NCBI RefSeq assembly: GCF_014898055.3
Contig: NW_023601433.1
Coordinates: 84,887,106 to 84,951,105, forward strand
Direction: 5' to 3'
From: Talpa occidentalis
Lineage: Eukaryota > Chordata > Mammalia > Eulipotyphla > Talpidae
DNA length: 64,000 nucleotides
A program made the translations under genes and the position numbers. Below the pieces are notes generated by a model that was not told where the DNA came from, ran no database searches, and saw only the letters and a list, made by a program, of their open reading frames with translations. How positions within the stretch are numbered: the stretch's first letter is position 1; each line of letters begins with the position of its first letter. Of this stretch, positions 11,700 through 23,070 are shown piece after piece.

Positions 11700-12990
11700 T
11701 CAATGATATATTACCCATTTTGTTCGATAACCTTTTGCCATCTTTCAGTACACTTCATGATTCCTCGTTCATAGAAGGACCTATCTTTATCAGTGAAAAA
11801 CTGTACAAGGTGCTGATTTACAGCCTCATCTGATTGAACATTATACCATACAAGGTGTTTTGAAGAGAGCAAAACAAGTAGAAGTCTGACAGTGCACGGT
11901 CAGGCGAGTGTGGTGTATGTGGCAGCACGTCCCATCCAAGCTTCAGTAATTTTTGATGGATGATCAGACTTGTGTGTGGTCTCACGTTGTGATGGAACAC
12001 AACTCCTTTACAATTAATGAGCTCTGGACATTTCTGGATGATGGATTCATTCAAACTTTCCAATTGCCAACAGTACACATTCAGATTGATTGTTTGGTTC
12101 CTTGGTAAGAGCTTGCAAAACACGACACCCTTTAAAATCCCACCTCACGGAGAGCATTGCTTCCTCTGATGAACATCTGCGTTCAGTGTCGTCTGAGGCA
12201 GATCCTCATGTCGGGACCAAGGCTGTTTGCGCACCACATTGTTGTAAGCAATCCACTTCTCGTCACCATTATCAGTTGCTTAAAAAAGGATCATTTTTGG
12301 GCCCCCCCTGGTGGCGCAGTGGTTGAGCCCTGGGCTGCGAAGATGCCCGCAGCCTCTGCAGTGCCGGTTCGATCCCCGGCGCGCAGACCTCTCCTGCCGC
12401 CCGCTGCTCCCCTCAAAGCAGTGTATTTCGTCAGTCTGCCTGTTCTGTTTCCCGCTCTGGCTCTGGTGCGTTCTCTCACCCTCCCGCACTTCTGACTGTA
12501 CCCAGTGCTTGTATAAATAAATAAATAAACAAACAAACAAACAAATAAATACATAAATCTTAAATAAAAAAGGATCATTTTCCTTATGTTATTGAGCATT
12601 CCACAGGATGTTTATACACGCCATCAAATGAACTTCTTTGATTTCATGAAGATCCCAAACATTGAGCTTGCTTACGTATCCCAGTTTTTTCAGGTGGTTG
12701 TGAACGCTTGAATGATGTATGTTCAATGTTTCTGCTATTTCTGGTGTCCTGTAATATGAGTTTGACTCAATTACTGCCTTGATTTTGCCTTCATCAACCT
12801 CAGTGGGCCTCCCTGACCAAGGAGCATTGTTGACATCAAAATCACCAGCATGGATTTTTGTGAACCATCGTTGGCACTGACGTTCTTGTAGAGCATTGTA
12901 ACCGTAAACTTTATGCAACTTTCATGAGCTTGACGCGCGTTTTTCCCTTTATGAAAGTAAAACAGTAAAATATGGTGAAAATGCAGTTTA
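11700..12990 (-). pseudogene. Mariner transposase pseudogene
   Basis: Remnant of a DD34D transposase of about 340 residues. The N-terminal portion reads KGKNARQAHESC, then QRWFTKIHAGDFDVNNAPWS, then a second helix-turn-helix region ending near VHLMACINIL. A SINE splits it. The C-terminal portion runs from NGDEKWIAYNN through VVFHHNVRPH to SPDRALSDFYLF. The Asp to His change in the middle catalytic position and at least two frame breaks make it non-functional. Confidence 0.88.
12298..12566 (+). repeat. tRNA-derived SINE, type A, inside mariner
   Basis: Full-length copy from GGGCCCCCCCTGGTGGCGC to ATAAATCTTAAATAAA, flanked by AAAAGGATCATTTT on both sides. It interrupts the mariner transposase, so it inserted after the transposon did. 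Confidence 0.94.
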
Positions 12991-13199
12991 GTTTTTCATC
13001 TTCAATTTGTAAAAGCTCCATAATGCAACCAAATCTCTTATTTTTTTGGAATGAATCTATAGCTGCCAACTGTCCAATGGCTACAATAACATAGATGAGA
13101 ATGACTCTAATACTTCCAAAAATGAGCTAGTGCCATCTGTTGCAAAAATGTGTCATGACTTTTCTGACAACCCAGTAGTTTCAAAGGAAGTGTGCCAAA

Positions 13200-14470
13200 T
13201 AAGTGTTCAGAAGGAAAAAATAAATGAATGTTCAATTTGGAGAGATATGTCAGCTTAACAATATTTAGTCTTCCAAGCTATGAGCAGGGGATATTTTGGT
13301 TATTTGCTTAAGGTCTTCTTAAATATTTTTCTGCAATATTTTGTACTCCTCCATGAATAAGTGTTTCACATGTCTTGTCAGATTTTTACAGAAGTTTTTT
13401 AAATATTTTTAATGTTATTGAAAATATTTTTAAACTTTGAATTTCCAATTTGTGTCAGTATGAAAAGTCAAAGATTTTTATGTTGATCTTTTATCCCACC
13501 ACTTAGCTATATTCATTAGTGTTAACATCTCTTTTGTAAATTCTATTGGCATTTCTATGTGGCTCATCAGATTGTCTGCAAATAAAAGTTTTACTCTTTC
13601 CTTTCCAATTTGGATGCCTTTTATCCTCCCTTTCTCTTTTAAGTTCTTTTTTTTTAAACAATCTTTCATTTATTTTTTCAAAGATTTATTTATTTATTTA
13701 TACAAGCACTGGGTACAGTCAGAAGCGCGGGAGGGTGAGAGAATTCACCAGAGCCAGAGTGGGGAGCAGAGCAGGCAGAAGGACCGAAGTACACTGCTGA
13801 GGGGAGCAGTGGGTGGGAGGAGAGGTCTGCGCTCCATGTGGGACCCTCCGCCGGTGGCCGGGGAGCAGCCTGGGATTGAACCGGCGCTGCAGAGGCTGCG
13901 GGCAGCTTCGCAACCCAGTGCTCAACTGCTGCGCCACCAGGGAGGCCCTCTTTTAAGTTCTTAACTTGAAAAAATTCCCTACTATTCCTCATTTGATAAA
14001 AAGGTTTTTTGTTGTTAGATTTTTTTTTTTTAATTCAGGAATGGACATTGTATTTCTTTCCAAATGCTTTTCTTTGCATCTATTGAAATGTTCACTCATT
14101 TTTATTTTATAGTACTTTAACATGATGAATTACATTGACTTACTTTCAAATGTTAAAATAATTCTGTGATAAATTTCATTTGGTTATGCTGTATTATTCT
14201 TTTCGTATATTTTTTTGCTTTGATTTGCTAAAACTTCATTACGAATTGTTTCATCTATGTTCATGAAGTATTTTTGTAATTTTTTTCTTGTCATACTTTT
14301 GTCTGGTTTTGATAACTTGGTAATGCTAGCTTATAGAATGAATTGGCAAGTGTCCCTCCTCTTCAGTTTTATGTTGGAATTTGTATAGTGTTACTTTATT
14401 TCTTCCTTAAGTGTTTGATAGAATTCATCTGTGAAGCAATTTGGGCTTGATATTTACTTTCTAGAACGTT
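13200..14470 (-). repeat. Old L1 ORF2 fragment
   Basis: Reads as the reverse complement of a decayed L1 reverse-transcriptase region. The same element continues at 14690-15225, 16010-16215 and 16780-17590, interrupted by later insertions. No open frame survives. Confidence 0.6.
13652..13947 (-). repeat. tRNA-derived SINE, type A
   Basis: Full-length, little-diverged copy in the old L1. CTCTTTTAAGTTCTT flanks it on both sides. Confidence 0.93.
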
Positions 14471-14471
14471 C

Positions 14472-14688
14472 TTACAAAGGGTCAGATAAAACCAACTCAA
14501 TAGAAATCTGACAGAAGAATTGATGCTATAGGAGCAAAAGTGGGAGGAGGTGCGCAAAGTGGGGAAGAGGCACAATGGGCCGTGGTGGAGGACTATGGGT
14601 GCCTTGGGGGTAGGGTGATCCTATACCTCTAACTCATATATAGTGTTGTAAACCAATGTCACTGCAATAAAAAGTTTTTTAAAAGGAG
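14472..14688 (+). repeat. Short retroposed insert with L1-like 3' end
   Basis: An insertion splits the old L1. It is purine-rich, then reads TTGTAAACCAATGTCACTGC and AATAAAAAGTTTTTTAAAA, which resembles a 5'-truncated L1 3'UTR. No clear target duplication was found, so the class is tentative. Confidence 0.45.
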
Positions 14689-14689
14689 A

Positions 14690-15225
14690 TTTTTAAACTG
14701 TGATTTTAATTTCTTTAATAGATGTGGGACTATCTCTTTTATAAGTGGCTTAAGTAATTTGGTTATTTAGAGAACTTGTCCATTTCATTTAAATTGCCAA
14801 ATTAATTGGCATAAGTTTCTTTAGCCCTTATTATCTTTTTGATACTTTATAATCTCTAGCTATGGTTACCTCTCTCATTCCTTATAGTGGCAATTTGTAT
14901 ATTTTCCCTAATCATCTAGCTGGAAATTTATTGTCTTTATTGATCTTCTCAATGAATCAGTTTTTGGTTGCATTGATTTTCTCAATTGTTTTTGTTTCTT
15001 TCATTTCCAATTTAGCTTTTGTTATTTCCTATATTCTGCTTACTTTGTATTGAATTTAATCTTCTAGTTTCTTAAATTGGAAATTGATGGTGTTGATTTG
15101 AGATGTTTCATTAAGAGTAACAAAATTTCAACTAGTATTACCTGCACACTACAAAGGACAGCACTTACTACAGGGAAGTTTGTGGGTTTAATAGACAAAC
15201 TGTCTTATGGGTTATTAAACCTTAG
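14690..15225 (-). repeat. Old L1 ORF2 fragment, continued
   Basis: Continuation of the decayed minus-strand L1 beyond the insert at 14472-14688. It stops at the SINE cluster beginning near 15228. Confidence 0.55.
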
Positions 15226-15227
15226 AC

Positions 15228-15655
15228 TTTTTTTTTTTTTTTTTTTTTTTTTGCATAGAAGAACTGGGGCGTACGCCTGCTGCTCCCCTCATCAGTGTAC
15301 TTCATCACTCTGCCTGTTCTGCTCCCCGCTCTGGCTCTGGTGAATTTTCTCACCCTCCCGCGCTTCTGACTGTACCCATTGCTTCTATAAATAAATAAAT
15401 AAATCTTAAAAAAAAAAAAAAAAAAGAAAAAAAAGAACTGGGGCATAGGCCAGAGGTGCTGGTGTGAGAAGATTCATCAGTGACAGAGTGGGGAGCAGAA
15501 CAGGCAGATCTACTGAAATACACTGCTGAGGGGTACAGCAGGCAAGACTGGAGAGATCTGCTGCGCCATGTGGGTCATCTCCCTGGGCTAGATGGAACTC
15601 GGGCCATAGAGGTGATAGCATTGAGATTTAGCCCATAGGCCTCCAGGGAGACCAC
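15228..15655 (-). repeat. tRNA-derived SINE, type B (outer, interrupted)
   Basis: A type B copy is split by a type A insertion at 15278-15433. Its 3' tail lies at 15228-15277 and its body resumes at 15434. The head near 15650 is degraded (CTCCAGGGAGACC). Confidence 0.88.
15278..15433 (+). repeat. 5'-truncated tRNA-derived SINE, type A (inner)
   Basis: Starts abruptly at TGCTGCTCCCC and ends in an A-run. An 18-bp duplication beginning AGAACTGGGGC flanks it (15260-15277 and 15434-15451). It inserted into an older SINE in opposite orientation, which leaves a snap-back inverted pair. Confidence 0.92.
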
Positions 15656-15689
15656 AAAATATTTCTTCTTTTCAAAAATAATTGACTGT

Positions 15690-16004
15690 GGGGCCTCCCC
15701 GGTGGCGCAGCGGTTGAGCGCTGGGTTGCGAAGCTGCGCGCGGCCTCTGCGGCGCCGGTTCGATCCCCGGCTGCTCCCCGGCCACCAGAGGAGGGTCCCA
15801 CATGGCGCGCAGACCTCTCCTGCCGCCCGCTGCTCCCCTCAGCAGTGTGCTTCGGTCCTTCTGCCTGCTCTGCTCCCCGCTCTGGCTCTGGTGAATTCTC
15901 TCACCCTCCCGCGCTTCTGACTGTACCCAGTGCATGTATAAACAAAACAAACAAACAAACCAGCAAACAAATAAATAAAGCATGCCTCTATAAAAAAAAA
16001 AAAA
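15690..16004 (+). repeat. tRNA-derived SINE, type A with extended tail
   Basis: One of the best-preserved copies, flanked by AAAATAATTGACTGTG on both sides. After (AAAC)n(AAAT)n it carries a GCATGCCTCTATA block before the terminal A-run. This block is shared with the copies at 6962-7259 and 22740-23070. Confidence 0.95.
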
Positions 16005-16009
16005 AAAAA

Positions 16010-16215
16010 TAATTGACTGTGCTATAAATTGCCCTGTAACAATTGCATTGGCAGTGTCCCAAATATAATTAGCATAGATTTTATTATGTTTTATTTTCAT
16101 TTTTTTTTTTAGTTCACACTTTCTGATTATCCCTTTGATCTTTAGTTCCTAAGTTATTTAGAAGTATGTTGTTAGTTTCCAAACACTTGGGGATTTTCCA
16201 TGGGTATTTCTGCTG
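16010..16215 (-). repeat. Old L1 ORF2 fragment, continued
   Basis: Further part of the decayed minus-strand L1, broken off near 16215 by an unclassified insertion. Confidence 0.5.
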
Positions 16216-16216
16216 T

Positions 16217-16775
16217 TGAAATTGTTGCTTTAGTCCCAAGCCTTTTGATGGTAGTGTGGTGCTCACTTGAGCAATCATTAGTCATGAGATACACAGACAT
16301 ATCCCCCCTATTTATGGCTGGGCCAACTCTTGTGGTACTTATGATCACAGAAGGGACTTCAATAAGAAATCAGCAAAGAATTTTGAGAAACATGGTTTGT
16401 TAGAACTCACAGGTTCTAGAGGATACACAGCATGCCAAATTGCCATACACTGAGGGTGTAGTGAGCATGGACCTGTAGCTCTTCCATTATTGGGGCTGAA
16501 AGGGAACTGGGATTCCAAGGGTTCACTCTTTATTGTCTAATTTAAATGTAAGAGTGGGAACTAGGGCGAGGAAATGGAGAAATAGTCACTCAATAGTCAC
16601 TTAATCTGGATTACTCTGACTTTCTGAATAAAGGACATACGTGGGTAGGAATGTCCTAAGTCCTCATCTGGTTGTCTTACTAGTAGCTGTATCATGCAGC
16701 TGGCAATGTGTTTATTTGAGATGGATGTCTTGAAATGGATGCCTCAGCAATCAAAAACCTTTAGGTCAGGTATTT
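16217..16775. mobile_element. Unclassified insertion in old L1
   Basis: About 560 bp unlike L1 separates two parts of the same decayed L1 that would otherwise be nearly continuous. It contains an AATAAA at about 16627-16632. An LTR or DNA-transposon remnant is possible, but no terminal repeats were identified. Confidence 0.4.
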
Positions 16776-16779
16776 TAAA

Positions 16780-17590
16780 AAAATGTAATTTAATTCCAGT
16801 GTGATCAGAAAACATACTTTGTTCGACTTGAATCCTTTAAAATTTTTTTTAAGATTTATTTATTTATTTATACAAGCACTGGGTGCAGTCAGAAGCACAG
16901 GAGGGTGAGAGAATTCACCAGAGCCAGAGCAGAGAACAGAACAGGCAGACTGATGAAATATACTGCTGAGGGGAGCAGTGGGCACGGCAGAAGAGGTCTG
17001 CACGCCATGTGGGACCCTCACTGGTGGCCTGGGATCGAACTGGTGCTGCAGAGGCTGCGGGCATCTTTGCAGCCCAGGGCTCAACCACTGCGCCACCAGG
17101 GGAGGCCCTTGAATCCTTTAAAATTACAAAAATTTATTTAATAGCTCCAAATATAATCCATCTTGATATATGTTCTGTATGCAGTTAAGAAGAATGTGTG
17201 TTCTGCTGATGTCAGATGGAATGTTCTATAAATGTTGATGATGTCAAGGTGATTGATAATGCTGCTCAAGTCTTCTAAATTCATGATAATTTTTTTGTTT
17301 ACTTCCTGAATTCATTATTAATTAAGAGATAGTGATAAATTTGACAGTAATTGTAGATTTGTATATTTCTCCTTACAGTTCCATTAGTTTCCACTTCACA
17401 TTTTGAAGTTATAAGAGGCATAAGAAATGGAATTTTTCTTTCCTATTAAGTGAGCCAGCTGTCTTTGTGAAATGACATTCTTATGATTGATAACATTCTT
17501 ACTCTAAAATTTCCTTTTTCTGATATTTAAATAGCCATTTCATGTTTCTTTTAATTATTGCTAGCATGTTAAATCTTTTTACTTCCTTTT
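16780..17590 (-). repeat. Old L1 ORF2 fragment, continued
   Basis: The decayed L1 resumes with an AATTTAATTCCAGTGTGATC stretch typical of L1 reverse-complement coding sequence, and it is interrupted by the SINE at 16846-17107. Confidence 0.6.
16846..17107 (-). repeat. tRNA-derived SINE, type A
   Basis: Full-length copy in the old L1, with CTTGAATCCTTTAAAATT on both sides. Confidence 0.94.
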
Positions 17591-17603
17591 AAATTGTATT
17601 TTT

Positions 17604-17864
17604 TTCTATTTGTTTATTTATTTTATTTTTTAAATATTTATTTATTTATACAAGCACTGGGTACAGTCAGAAGCGCGGGAGGGTGAGAGAATTCACCAGA
17701 GCCAGAGCGGGGAGCAGAGCAGGCAGAAGGACTGAAGTACACTCCTGAGGGGAGCAGCGGGTGGCAGGAGAGGTCTGTGCGCCATGTGGGACCCTCCTCT
17801 GGTGGTCGGAGAGCAGCCGGGGATCGAACCGGTGCTGCAGAGGCTAAGGGCAGCCTTGCAACCC
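17604..17864 (-). repeat. 5'-truncated tRNA-derived SINE, type A
   Basis: Ends within the tRNA-like head (GGCAGCCTTGCAACCCA). TTAAATTGTATTTTT flanks both sides. Confidence 0.92.
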
Positions 17865-17889
17865 ATTAAATTGTATTTTTATGTTTAAA

Positions 17890-18300
17890 GAACGTTTTGT
17901 TTTTAATTGAGGTAGCATTGGCTTACAATACTGTATGTAATTCAAAAGCTTGGTGTCACACCTCTTCAGGTGTATGTCACCACATCACATCCACACCAAG
18001 GCACACTCAGCCCTCTACCATATAGCCCATTGTGCCTCTAGTTCCCTCTTTGCTTTTCTCCCTCCCTTCCCCATCTTATGGCCTCAATTTCATTCAGATT
18101 TCTAGGGTTTTTTATTGGTTACATTTTTTCTGACTCTTTGTTTTGTTTCTCTATATTCCACATAAAAGTGAAATGATCGTGTATTTATCTTTCTTCTTCT
18201 GACTTACTTTATGTAGCATCAACCCCTCCAGTTCCATTCATGTTGTCACAAATGGCAAGATTTTATCTTTGTTTATAGCTAAATAGTATTCTGTTGTATA
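17890..18300 (-). repeat. L1 3'-end fragment
   Basis: Reverse complement of an L1 3'UTR and ORF2 terminus: AATTGAGGTAGCATTGGCTT, a C/T-rich middle, then a CCAGTTCCATTCATGTTGTC box. It abuts a second L1 3' end at about 18301. Confidence 0.7.
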
Positions 18301-18870
18301 TGTATACCACTTTTTAAAATTTTATATATTTTTACATCATTTTTCATTTTTGCATAATTATATGCATTTTTATCTTGGTTATAGTCCCCATACAATTCCA
18401 ACTCCCTTTGTTTTGATCCTACTCCCTTCTCCCACTCACCCTCCCTCCCCCCATAGTGTGTCTCTGGTTTATAGTTGCTTGTTGATTTTGATTTTTACCT
18501 TATTATAATTAGTATTTTTTCTGGTCCCTTATTTAGGTTTTCTAAATTCCTGCTATGAGTGAGACCATCCGTATACCATATTTTTTTAATCCACTCATTT
18601 TTCTTTGGGCACTTAGGTTGATTCCATAATTTGGCTTTTGTAAAAACTGCTGAAAAGAACATGGAGAACCTAATATCCCTTCAAATTAGTGTTTTTGTAT
18701 TCTTCATGTAGTTGCCTAGAAGTGGAATTGCTGGATCACATGGTAGATCTATTTTTAATATTTTGAGGACCCTCCATATTGTTTTCCATAGGGGCTGGAG
18801 CAGTCTACAATTCAATTTTGACAGTAACTTCTCAGAGTTAGCATAGAACCCACAGGTCAAGGGTTTAGTA
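18301..18870 (-). repeat. L1 3'-end fragment (second)
   Basis: Another reverse-oriented L1 3' end, starting TTTTACATCATTTTTCATTT. It is the same subfamily as the element at 52195-53610, judging from long shared stretches in the 3'UTR. Confidence 0.75.
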
Positions 18871-18872
18871 CC

Positions 18873-19475
18873 ACAAAACTGCACTTCACGTATGTTGCCA
18901 GTTGCAATAAGTGGGTCCCCAGATTACTTATATGTTTATCTGACATGGCTACAAATTGGAAATTCTTATGACCTCCTCTTTAGGTTCAAGAATTGCAATA
19001 ATGGGTCCCAAAACTCAGGGAAATACTTGCTTGTATTTACCAGTTTATTACAAAGGTACATAGGGTAAGATCTGAGAGTGTCCTGAGTACCAGAGCTTCT
19101 GTCCCATGGAGTTGGGCTGTGCCACTCTTCTGGTACATGAATTTTGTTTACCAATTCAGAAGATCTTTGAATCTCATAGTTCAGAGATTTTGGGGGAGGG
19201 TTTCATCATGTAGTCATGATCAGTTATTAATTAGCTCAATCTCTGGCCCCTCTCCATATCATGAGGACTGGGCTGATAATTCCAAGCCTTGAATTATGGC
19301 TTGATGTATCTAGTGGCCAGCCCCATTCTGAAGCTATCCACCAAGAATTGCCTAATAGAACAAAAGATGCTCTATCATCCAGAAAATTCCAGAGGGGTTA
19401 TAGGAGCTTTGTGTCAGAAACCAGTAGCAGAAACCAAATTTATATTTCTTACTATGTAATAAAAGCAAACCTAAA
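18873..19475. mobile_element. LTR-like retroviral remnant
   Basis: Non-coding block with the features of an old mammalian LTR: a TTTACCAGTTTATTACAAAG box, a middle rich in AGCTTCTGTCCCATGGAGTT, and an end AAATTTATATTTCTTACTAT. I recognise the style but cannot name the family. Confidence 0.5.
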
Positions 19476-19479
19476 CCTT

Positions 19480-20585
19480 ACTCTTTTCTCTGTTACTGGA
19501 GCATTATGTTACCTAGTTTAAAACACTGTTTATAGACCTGGAAACCAACACCGAAATACATGCTTTCCTTTAAAATGGAACATTTTCACTTTTAATTTTT
19601 TCTATATGAAAAAATTTGGTATGTATAACTTGTAAAATTATATAAGTACCCTATAAAGTTAGAATATTAAGAGGGGTATGCAAATAAAAGGTAAAAGTTC
19701 ACTTTCCTTTTCTATCTCTGGCTTTCACAGTTTGGTCAGTTTAGATTAAATGTCTTTACTTTTCAAAATTCTCCTCTAAATGGTTCTTGAGGAAAAAGCT
19801 GGGAGTGGGAGGAGAAAGGACATTCCTTGTTTTCATAAGCAGATGAAGAGACCAGTGATTTTCCAAGAGTCACAGTAAAGAAAGAGAACCCGTCATCCGA
19901 TCTAAACAAACAAGATACCCAAATTTCTGAATCTAGATTTCTAGTTTCTTTCTTTGATCATGAAAACCTTTACAGAAAAGATCTTTTGAAAACTGGTCCC
20001 AACATATTCAGAAAATACTTAACTAGTCCTTAATCACGGGAGCCATCCAATAACTGCTACACACACTTTGATTTTAGGAAAATAAAGATAATAGATTTCA
20101 TGAACCTGAGCTTCTCAAAAGTATATAAAGTAGTCGAGATGATAAATTTATAATTAATCACTTCTACGTGATTTTAAAGAATGGTAATGTTAATCACAAT
20201 TGTCAAAGTTAAGAACAGTCAAGAAAGATCAAATTTAGAAAGTTTATGTAACTAGTGGTGGGATAGATGAATCATTCAAATATAGTTTCTGGTTCCCTCT
20301 ACTGGGATAAAATGAAATTACTATTGCTTCTTAAGGTTTATGTTTCCTTTGCAGAGAATGTCTCTAACTGACAGCAAGAGGAAAGTAAAGGACAAGAGAA
20401 TCAGATCGATGAATAAAACCATGCTCCCTGGAGTGTCTTATCTGTGTGTCACAGAGGGCACACTGGTGCTGGGAGGCAGGGGAGACTGTTGACCAGAGGA
20501 CTGGTGTGCAGTCATGTCAGGATTCACATTTACTCTATGTCATTGTCCACTTTGTTTGTTTTCGGTTGTTTTGTTTTTGTTTTTT
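19480..20585. other. No recognisable gene or repeat
   Basis: Moderately AT-rich sequence in the presumed TMEM116 intron or upstream region. A CTTTGCAG acceptor-like site near 20345-20355 precedes an open stretch, but the translation resembles nothing I know. Confidence 0.4.
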
Positions 20586-21540
20586 TTTTTTTTTGGTTAT
20601 ATACGTAGGAGTGTAATTGTTGAATTTTATACAACGCTTGGTGCTTGTGTCATTAGCTCAGTGACAGACTGCACATAAATAGTGGAGCCGATAAGAGTGT
20701 ACTCGACAGCCTAGGTATTTAGTAGGCTATATATCTAGTTTCATATAATTATACCCTGTGGTATTCATAAACCTGTGAAATTGCCGAACAAGAGGTTTTC
20801 AAAATGTATTCCAGTTATTAAGCAATTCATGACTGTGGTAATACTGTGTTTAACTGTTTGGGAAAGCACCAAACTGTTTTTCCATTTGTGTTTGGATCAG
20901 CAATGTACAGGCGTTCTGATTTCCCCACATTGTGTCTGACAGTCATTTTGAAAGATTTTTTTAAAAAAAAACTGCAGCCATTCTTGTAGTTTGGAAATGG
21001 AACCTTATTGTGGTTTTGATCTGTATTCTAATGATTTGTGATATTGAACATCTTTCCCTGTGTTTGTTGCCACTTGTGTGTATCTTCTTTGGAGAAATGT
21101 CTATTCAAGTACTTTACTCACTTTTAATTGGGTTGCTTCTCTTTAGATTCTTGAGTTGTAAGAGTTTTTATGTATTCTGAATAATAAGCCCATACCAGAC
21201 ATGATTTGCAAATATTTCTCCCATTCTTTAGGTTGCTTTTTCATTTTCTTGATAATGTACTTTGACAAATTTTTAAAACTTATTGAGATACAATTCATAG
21301 AACAAAATTAACCATTTTAAATGTAAAGTGAAATAGTTGAGTGGCATTTTGTACATTCATAATGTAGTACAGCTATCATATCTGTCTAGTTCCAAAACAT
21401 TTCTATCATTCCCAAGTAAAGTTCCTTACTCATTAAGCAGTATTTCCCAACTCCCCAACCCATATACTTTGTATTAATAGAATCACTCAATATGTGACCT
21501 TTTGTGTCTCACTTAGTGTGCTTTTCATTGTTTTAACTTT
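20586..21540 (-). repeat. Old L1 3'-end region
   Basis: Reverse-complement L1 ORF2 C-terminal and 3'UTR sequence, with a GGTTATATACGTAGGAGTGT box at the start and a TATTGAGATACAATTCATAG box at 21281-21300. No frame remains. Confidence 0.6.
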
Positions 21541-21910
21541 TTTAACTTTTTTTTGAGATAACATTGATTTACAACACTCTCTGATTCTGTGGCACAGGCT
21601 CATACCTCTTCAGATGTACGCTGCCACACCACACCCACCCCGTGGTGCCTGTAGTCCTCCTCAGTGGGCTGCTGAAACCCCACCTTCACCCCCACTGCTT
21701 TGCTCTGCACCCTCCTGTTGCTGAGATTTGGGGGCAAATAACTAAGACCTTTTGGGAACAGGACCTCTATAATAGGGCTGGAAGGTTGTGTGCAAGGTTA
21801 TTTTGCTGGCTGTAAGTGGGGTCTCCAAAACCAGAATATAACCAAGATGAAAATGCACACATTGCACAAAAATGAAAAATGATGTAAAAATATATAAAAT
21901 AAAATAAAAT
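21541..21910. repeat. L1 3'-end fragments in opposite orientations
   Basis: A reverse L1 3' end (GAGATAACATTGATTTACAA at its start) lies at about 21550-21730. A forward L1 3' end lies at about 21810-21910, ending AATGAAAAATGATGTAAAAA. Confidence 0.55.
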
Positions 21911-22366
21911 ATTTAAAAAATGGGAAAAATTTGAAGGTGTTTGTAGACAAGGGGTGTGCTTATGTTTGCACACTTCAAGAATATAGTGACTCCTTGTGGC
22001 AAACCAAATAAACTAGAGTAATCTGGGGAACAGTAACATGTTCCCATGGAAACTAGCATGATTCACACCAAATTCCAAAGCAACCTTCCTGCTATGTGTG
22101 TATAACATAGGATACACATGATACTTTACCCCTCGAGGACTTCAACAGATTGAAAAGCAGTACATAAAAGTGGACTTACTCCCTTGTTAAAGAAATTTTA
22201 GTTGCCTTGACCTTCCCAAAAGGTGCACTTTGTCTCCTCAACTCACCAAAAATTTGAATTTCCTGCTTGGATTTCCTCCTACTGCACTCACTTTTTACAG
22301 CTAGTGATCTAGGACACTTGTTATGCTCAAGATGCTTGTTTTTCTACTTTCAAAGATTATTGTTCT

Positions 22367-22636
22367 GGGGCCTTCGCGGTGGCGCAGGTGGTTGAGTGCT
22401 GCACTGTGAAGCTGTCTGCAGCCTCTGCAGCACAGGTTCGATCCCAGCCGGCCGGTGAGGGTCCCACATGGCGCAGCAGACCTCTCCTGTTGCGCCCGCT
22501 GCTCCCCTCAGCAGTGTATTTCATCAGTCTGTCCTGTTCCCCGCTGTGTCTCTGGTGAATCCTCTCACCCTCTCACACATCTGGCCTGTACCCCGGTTCT
22601 TATATAAATAAATAAATCTTAAAAAAAAAACCAAAA
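22367..22636 (+). repeat. tRNA-derived SINE, type B
   Basis: Full-length copy with TCAAAGATTATTGTTCT on both sides. The tRNA-like head retains the B-box GGTTCGATCCC. Confidence 0.94.
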
Positions 22637-22739
22637 AATCAAAGATTATTGTTCTTTTTGGATTGCTTCCCAGTGTTTGAAAAGTGTTTTAATATACTTT
22701 GTTTAGATTTTAGTTTTTTAAGCTGGAGGGAAACTTTTT

Positions 22740-23070
22740 TTTTTTTAATAGTTTTTTATTTTTTTTTATTATTTTTTTTAAGAGGCATGTTTTTATTTAT
22801 TTATTTGTTTGTTTGTTTTTGTTTATACATGCACTGGGTACAGTCAGAAGTGCGGGAGGGCGAGAGAGTTCACCAGAGCCAGAGGGGGGAACAGAACAGG
22901 CAGAAGGAGCGAAGTACACTACTGAGGGGAGCAGCGGGCGGCAGGAGAGTCTGCGCGCCATGTGGGACCCTCCTCTGGTGGCTGGGGAGCAGCCGGGGAT
23001 CGAACCGGCGCCGCAGAGGCCGCGGGCAGCTCGCAACCCAGCGCTCAACCACTGCGCCACCGGGGATGCC
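22740..23070 (-). repeat. tRNA-derived SINE, type A with extended tail
   Basis: Full-length copy with CTGGAGGGAAACTTTTTTT on both sides. On the minus strand its tail ends in ACATGCCTCTTAA followed by a long A-rich run, the extension shared with two other copies. It inserted into the tail of the neighbouring type B copy. Confidence 0.93.

Larger units (their letters stand above)
11621..13175 (-). mobile_element. Dead mariner (Tc1/mariner) transposon
   Basis: Inverted ends match over about 24 bp: TTGGGTTGTTGGGAAAGTCA on the left, and CTGGGTTGTCAGAAAAGTCA reading in from the right. The right end abuts a TA dinucleotide, the family target. The minus strand holds a transposase in pieces: the helix-turn-helix half at 12589-12990 (contains WSGRP) and the catalytic half at about 11700-12290. 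The first catalytic Asp survives in GDEKW, the second is His in HHNVRPH, and the third survives in SPDRALSDF. Frameshifts, a stop and a SINE insertion (12298-12566) also break the frame. It cannot be autonomous. Confidence 0.92.

Noticed and set aside
15690..15770. tRNA-like sequence with an intact B-box, considered as a tRNA gene
   Set aside because: It is the head of a SINE with a long 3' body and target duplications. The cloverleaf is not preserved.
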